A DNA stretch of 23,433 bases from Hypsibius dujardini (Eukaryota > Tardigrada > Eutardigrada > Parachela > Hypsibiidae). A program made the position numbers and the translations under genes. Where the stretch lies: the NCBI GenBank assembly GCA_001579985.1, contig LRSR01001580.1, positions 1 through 23,433 of the forward strand, read 5' to 3'. Positions within the stretch are counted from its first letter, which is position 1. Every line of letters begins with the position of its first letter. Positions 19,373 to 23,433 of the stretch are shown here, in pieces. Under the pieces are notes generated by a model, which was not told the origin of the DNA, did no database searches, and saw only the letters and a program-made list of their open reading frames with translations.

Positions 19373-19517
19373 CTGTATTTTCGCGTTAGACAGAGACAGC
19401 GTACGAGCTGTGGAACGTTTAATCGGCCTCGCGGCGCTTGTGCTGTGTGTACGGTGCACACAGCCGAGCACACGGTCCACTCCACTACGACTGTCCCTGT
19501 CTAACGCGAAAATACAG
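19373..19517. mobile_element. 145-bp TA-target MITE inserted in the pseudogene, element 2
   Basis: The 27-base terminal inverted repeats (19373-19399, 19491-19517) have one mismatch and begin CTGTATTTTCGCGTTAGA. They are flanked by TA at 19371-19372 and 19518-19519. The corresponding place in the intact copy (about 20853-20862) has no insertion. It shares the CTGTA start and TA target with element 1, but the interior differs. Confidence 0.9.
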
Positions 19518-19600
19518 TACCTCCGCCGAGCTGAGGATTTTTAACAGGCAAATGGCTTGGGGAACAAGTTGCAGCTTTCAAAGGCACGGTCGATGTGAAG

Positions 19601-20099
19601 TGATGCAGGCTCATCAGCGCTGCTGTGCACGCACCTGTTGCGATCCGGGGTCGCTTTTTCTAAAGTCAAAAGCTTCACCCACGCTCAACAAAAGTGACGA
19701 ACATGTGAATGAGAAAAAGAACCGTCAGAAATTATTTTCAGTTTCAGTTTCAGTTTCAGCAAATGAGATTAGGAGGCTTGCAGTGAGCTCCCTCAGTGAA
19801 GCCGATTCGGGAAGACCAAAAAACGGGTGAGACAACCGTGTTAAACTCTCAAGCCACCACACTGCAATAACACAAACTCACGGCCACCTCACGTCCTCGA
19901 TTACGGAGAGTGGAAAGTGAGTAGACGATAAAAACTTTTACAACTCTCAATTCTTCTCAAAATAAAAATTTGGCCTTAAAAAGCTGCTAGTTTTGTCGCC
20001 TCGTCGTGCAATTATAGAAAATATACAAAAGTGCATGGTTCATTTGGTGCGAGTGAATCGGGAATGGTCCGGACAGCTGTCTCGGTAGAACAACCCTTT
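19601..20099. other. spacer and 3' flank of the EPT1-like gene
   Basis: No gene is supported. A perfect (TTTCAG)4 repeat lies at 19736-19759. No canonical polyadenylation hexamer for the minus-strand gene was seen between 19800 and 20099. Confidence 0.5.
19736..19759. repeat. (TTTCAG)4 hexamer repeat
   Basis: Four exact tandem copies of TTTCAG. The unit resembles splice-acceptor ends, but no exon follows. Confidence 0.9.
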
Positions 20100-22025
20100 C
20101 TACAACCGGGTTCGCGAATCCTTCTTCAGCATATTCCAGTACGGCGCCAAGGCACACGCAGTCCGGCGAAAGAAGCTCTCAATCACCGCTAACAGCAGTC
20201 GACGCAACACGTCCTTGGCGGCATGCACTGCGGTGACGACCTGCCAGAAGGTCAACAGCACGCAGACAGTGATCCAGGCATTGCGTACCGCCACCAATCC
20301 CGAGAACATGCCGAGGAAATTCCACACCGCCAGCAGCGCCAAAACCGGAACGTGAACAAACGAACCGGGATGCACGCCGTCATTCTGGCTGATTTGATTC
20401 AAAATGAGCTGCGTGACGAGGCCGGAGGAGACGATGGCGGTGGACCAGCACAGATAGGGGAAGGCGGTGGGGACGCTCGGCGACAGGGTCCAGGAGAATG
20501 CCGACACTTGCAGCGCGAGAAACGGCAGCAGCGGCGATTGGTGCGAATTACTCGCCATAATTTGTCCGGTCCGACAGAAGGTCTTACCGGTGGAGATGAA
20601 AGCTCCCACGAAGAAGCAGCAGCCCAACAGCTGTGACAAGGGTGCATCGAGGAGGGTTGTCGTTCGGAGTGCGGCCCATGTCAGGTCGGCTCCGTAAAAG
20701 ACTTTCCCGAGGAAACCGGCCAGGAGAAACAGCTCGATGGAGTCGATGAAAAATGACGTTTGGAAAATGCCCGTCAGACAGGCTTCCCACTGCTGGCTCA
20801 GGTAACAACCCAGGATGACGGCGACGATGAGGAACCCGGTGAAGTAGGAGAGGTTGCTACCGCCGACGCCGACAATGTGGAGCAGGCAGACCGCTTTCAT
20901 GCACAAGTTGAGGCTCTCACAGGCACGGTCGACGTACTCGGCGGAGGAGTAGGGACTGAGCACGGGGTTCTCGGCGTTGTCGGTGTCCGCTTCTGTTCGC
21001 CTGTGTAAACGGCCTGCAAAAACGAGGAGCTGAATCTTAAACAATGAAAATATTTGCGATAATCTAGTCGTTTTTATGCGGCAGTTGGCGGTCAGGAGAT
21101 GGAACGATCGATCAGTATCCTGCAAAACCCGACAGTACCTCTGTCAAAGCGAGCAAGCTATTTAGACATTCAATCAATGCCCTAAACAAACAATACAGAA
21201 TCAACAATGAGAAAGGGCAGCTTATATAGACGCTTTTTTTCATGAGACGATCAACTGAAAGACCGACGACCACCCTTTCTTCAGCGAATGGTCTCATGAA
21301 CACCCGAACAAACGATTGATCCATCAATCAATCGATAACCACCCATGATCCATTCGCCTTCAAGTGATTTCATGTTAATTCTAACATACGGTACTGCTAA
21401 AATAAAAAACAAAAGGACATGATTCATTTGTGTCATTTTAAATAAAATCAGAGTGAAGACCCAGCTTTTCTAGCATTAGTATTACCCTCTTTTAAATATA
21501 TTTATTTTAAGGTTAAGTGAGTCAGTCAATCCACCAGGTCAACCAATTGATTGATGTATTGATTCAATTCGCTTTTCCATCCTCGCGCATCAAGCGATCA
21601 ATCAAGCAAGCAATCAATCACGCAAGCAATCAAGGGATAAATCAAGCAATCAATCAACCCATCAATCGACAATTTTTACCTGCAGCATCGATTCCCACAC
21701 AAGTGAACGCCATCACATGCCCCAGCAGACACAACGCAAACACCCCACGAGGCACTGTCATCGGATTAAACTCCGGATCCCACCAGGAGAGCAGCAGTAC
21801 ATTGAAGACGTTGAGCGCCATGCTGAAACCCAGGAGACACATCGGCGCCGCGTTGTTCGAACAGGCGTTGTCCATCAACTTCCAAAAGGGGCGAAACAGA
21901 TTGCGACTAATGAACGAGGCGTCCTTGAAGGAGTAGGAGGAGTGGAGGAGGCCGTAGAGGTGTTCCTCTGACATGCGCGGAATGAGCGGCTTGCTGGAGT
22001 TGCGATGCGGTTTCGGGGTACCCAT
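20100..22025 (-). CDS. EPT1/SELENOI-like CDP-alcohol phosphotransferase family membrane protein with substituted active-site motif
   Basis: Coding exons 22025-21680 and 21013-20100 on the minus strand (stop TAG 20102-20100) join in phase 1, giving 419 aa; human SELENOI has 397. An acceptor just before the ATG (CAACAG|GCGCGATC) implies an upstream UTR or coding exon. Family signs are MSEEHLYGLLHSSYSF and PFWKLMDNACS at the start, WWDPEF at the end of the first membrane helix, a QQWEACLTG block (190-197), several further hydrophobic helices, and a basic C-terminus. The known family transfers phosphoethanolamine from CDP-ethanolamine to diacylglycerol in ER/Golgi membranes. The signature D1xxD2G1xxAR...G2xxxD3xxxD4 reads here V110, D113, A114, HR at 119-120 (two extra residues), an 11-residue insertion, A140, D144, E148. 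Two of four metal aspartates are therefore changed and catalysis is doubtful. There is no C-terminal selenocysteine context. The frame is long and intact, so I call it a gene, possibly a pseudoenzyme. Confidence 0.82.
21590..21670. repeat. CAATCAAT/CAAG repeat, EPT1-like intron
   Basis: Imperfect 4-8-base units of ATCAATCA and AGCAATCA that sit just inside the donor (21679-21678 on the minus strand). Similar short ATCA runs occur near 21320 and 22085. Confidence 0.8.
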
Positions 22026-22613
22026 GATCGCGCCTGTTGGCCAGAAACAGAAGAAAAATGGAGGATGAACGCTCAGCCGATAAATCAATCAAGGCAAGTC
22101 TCCAATCAACAACTAAAGAAACGTGTCAATTCCTCAATCAAGCAACGAAGATCTTCTCAATTTGAATTAAATAACTCTCGCTCATCTGTTGAAATTCAAG
22201 GTTCGGATTTTGTGTTATAATACCGTAAAATATAGTAATACGGGTGCTATTAATAGAAGCAGATAACGGGAGATTATAAGGGAGAGGGTTGTGCCAAAGA
22301 CAGAAAGTGAAAAATGTGAGATTAAAATTTCCCAGCTGACTTATACAGTATTGAGCCTGTGAGGCGAGAGTGATGACTCATCGAAGCCAATGTCCACAAG
22401 TGAAGTCACTGGTGCATCTGGAATACTAGTGTAAGATACAGTAATAATTCTGAATGCTTAGCTTTTGAGGCAGCGGATCACTAACTGACGTTGTCTTTAT
22501 GGATTCATCAGAATTTATATCACTCGCAAAATTTAAAAATCTAGTACTGAATAATTAAAATATATAAAGCTGGGTAGGCTGTGATAATTAAATTTTATTG
22601 CCTGACGATCGGA

Positions 22614-22733
22614 GCCCTTTACAGTATACTACTATACGCCCTCTACAGTCTACTAATGTACGCCCTCTACAGTGTACTACTGTACGCCCTCTACAGTGTA
22701 CTACTGTACGCCCTCTACAGTATACTACTGTAC
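22614..22733. repeat. 24-bp tandem repeat, five copies
   Basis: Units start at 22614, 22638, 22662, 22686 and 22710, each of the form GCCCTCTACAG followed by TACTACTGTAC with few changes. Each unit contains a small palindrome (TACAGT...ACTGTA). The unit length is a multiple of three and the frame is open, giving an ALYSVLLY-type repeat, but no gene surrounds it. Confidence 0.95.
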
Positions 22734-22927
22734 GAGTATCATATGTATCGGTCCTCACTTCGAGTACCGGTACATACTGACTGCAAATTGAACTTGATTC
22801 ACCAAAACCAACTGTTTTACATGCTCATCTACTAGAGAACTGTATGCAGAGTAAAAAAGGCCGAGCCTCCGAGGGCAGATGTCAAACGTACCCAATGTAC
22901 CTATCTTATGCAGATCGTACAAAAAAG

Positions 22928-22953
22928 GTACGTCTACGTCTAGGTAGACGTAC
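22928..22953. repeat. 26-bp palindrome
   Basis: Arms GTACGTCTAC and GTAGACGTAC are perfect inverted copies around GTCTAG. Confidence 0.9.
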
Positions 22954-23006
22954 TTGCAAATATGTAATTTCTATGTCAACGAATACTACTGGGAAATACG
23001 GGGAAT

Positions 23007-23058
23007 ACCGGGGAAAAAACCCCGGGGGACCCGGCATGCCCCGGGTTTTTTCCCCGGT
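23007..23058. repeat. GC-rich inverted repeat with A6/T6 blocks
   Basis: The left arm ACCGGGGAAAAAACCC and the right arm GGGTTTTTTCCCCGGT are exact reverse complements, with extra C/G runs inside, separated by a short GGACCCGGCATG-type loop. AATAAA follows at 23072-23077, though no gene leads into it. Confidence 0.88.
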
Positions 23059-23433
23059 TTTCTATTGGAATTAATAAAACTTGCATCCTCCACGCGCAGC
23101 AGATGCTGTGCTGCGAATGGTCGACAGCACGGGCCGCTTACGCCCACTTACGCCACCAGGAATCGATCGCTCGTGCTTAAGATTTACACACATTAAACAC
23201 AATAAACACATTAAACACACATTAAACAAAACATTAACGCCGGTTAAAAAGGTGTGTCAACTTAAAGTTAGAACGTGGCTCCGCTCACTCGGCCTTAGTA
23301 AACAGGGCTTGGCTTCTCTATGCAGTGCTGGCACAGAACAGAACTAACACTTGTTCTGTAGTTTTCGTTCTGCTGAACCGAAGAAGTCAGGCTTTAACAA
23401 ACGCGCCCGAAAGTGCCCTGACTGTGGATTATT

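Larger units (their letters stand above)
18890..19600 (-). pseudogene. decayed partial copy of the EPT1-like gene
   Basis: This stretch is a diverged copy of the coding exon at about 20425-20940, in the same orientation. Shared blocks include GTGACGCTCGGCGA, CTCGCCATAATTTGTC, TCGATGGAGTCGATGAA and GTCAGACAGGCTTC. Relative to the intact gene it lacks about 125 bases (between the counterparts of roughly 20615 and 20735), has other small indels and stops, and is interrupted by two inverted-repeat elements (19021-19176, 19373-19517). One fragment still reads FAGFLIVLILGCYLKPA, matching FTGFLIVAVILGCYLSQQ of the intact protein. The copied part is from one exon, so the mechanism (tandem or retro-copy) cannot be told. 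Confidence 0.88.
22026..23433. other. upstream flank of the EPT1-like gene, no gene recognised
   Basis: The first 500 bases are AT-rich and should contain the 5'UTR and promoter of the minus-strand gene, but no element could be assigned. Further out are a 24-bp tandem repeat, two palindromes, and an A-rich stretch at 23188-23235 with repeated ACATTAAACA. The last 350 bases show no open frame with recognisable similarity. Confidence 0.5.

Noticed and set aside
19438-19830. Plus-strand frame of 130 codons downstream of the fibulin gene
   Set aside because: It crosses the end of a MITE, the antisense of a pseudogene and a hexamer repeat, so it is a composite of unrelated sequence.
20223-20697. 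Plus-strand frames opposite the EPT1-like exon
   Set aside because: They are shadows of the minus-strand coding exon in GC-rich sequence.

Overview
The window is animal nuclear DNA. It holds spliced genes with GT-AG introns, most of them short (about 60 to 700 bases, one of 3 kb), separated by intergenic stretches rich in small inverted-repeat elements. Introns and spacers carry long CTGT/CAGA-type microsatellites. Four protein-coding genes can be assembled exon by exon with consistent splice phase. All are metazoan families: a MITF/TFEB/TFE3-type bHLH-zipper factor, a MATH-BTB SPOP-like adaptor, a fibulin-1-type matrix protein, and a diverged homologue of ethanolaminephosphotransferase (EPT1/SELENOI family). 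The bHLH and MATH-BTB proteins are diverged from the vertebrate forms I know, which fits an invertebrate. I cannot name the phylum.

Layout: 1-1203 is the 5' flank, probably including 5'UTR. 1204-7651 (+) is the MITF-like gene, nine exons and 512 aa. 7652-9171 is convergent spacer with a 110-bp inverted-repeat element and a 35-bp tandem repeat. 9172-11595 (-) is the SPOP-like gene, four exons and 394 aa. 11596-14170 is a divergent spacer holding several foldback elements and a microsatellite. 14171-18667 (+) is the fibulin-1-like gene, fifteen exons and 755 aa, with a signal peptide, two anaphylatoxin-like modules, nine calcium-binding EGF modules and the fibulin C-terminal domain. 18890-19600 (-) is a decayed partial copy of the next gene, broken by two TA-target inverted-repeat elements. 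20100-22025 (-) is the EPT1-like membrane protein, two coding exons and 419 aa. 22026-23433 has no recognised gene but carries a 24-bp tandem repeat and two strong palindromes.

Nothing suggests that the four genes work together in one pathway; this looks like an ordinary animal gene neighbourhood. The most interesting points are four. The EPT1-like protein keeps the family fold but has substitutions at signature positions of the CDP-alcohol phosphotransferase active site. Its nearby relic contains two datable element insertions. Low-complexity, often stop-free repeats sit close to the 5' splice site in most introns that have them. The MITF-like protein keeps the key Rag-binding, 14-3-3 and SUMO sites despite a divergent bHLH with a shortened loop. 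I found no CRISPR, tRNA, rRNA or convincing novel multi-gene system.
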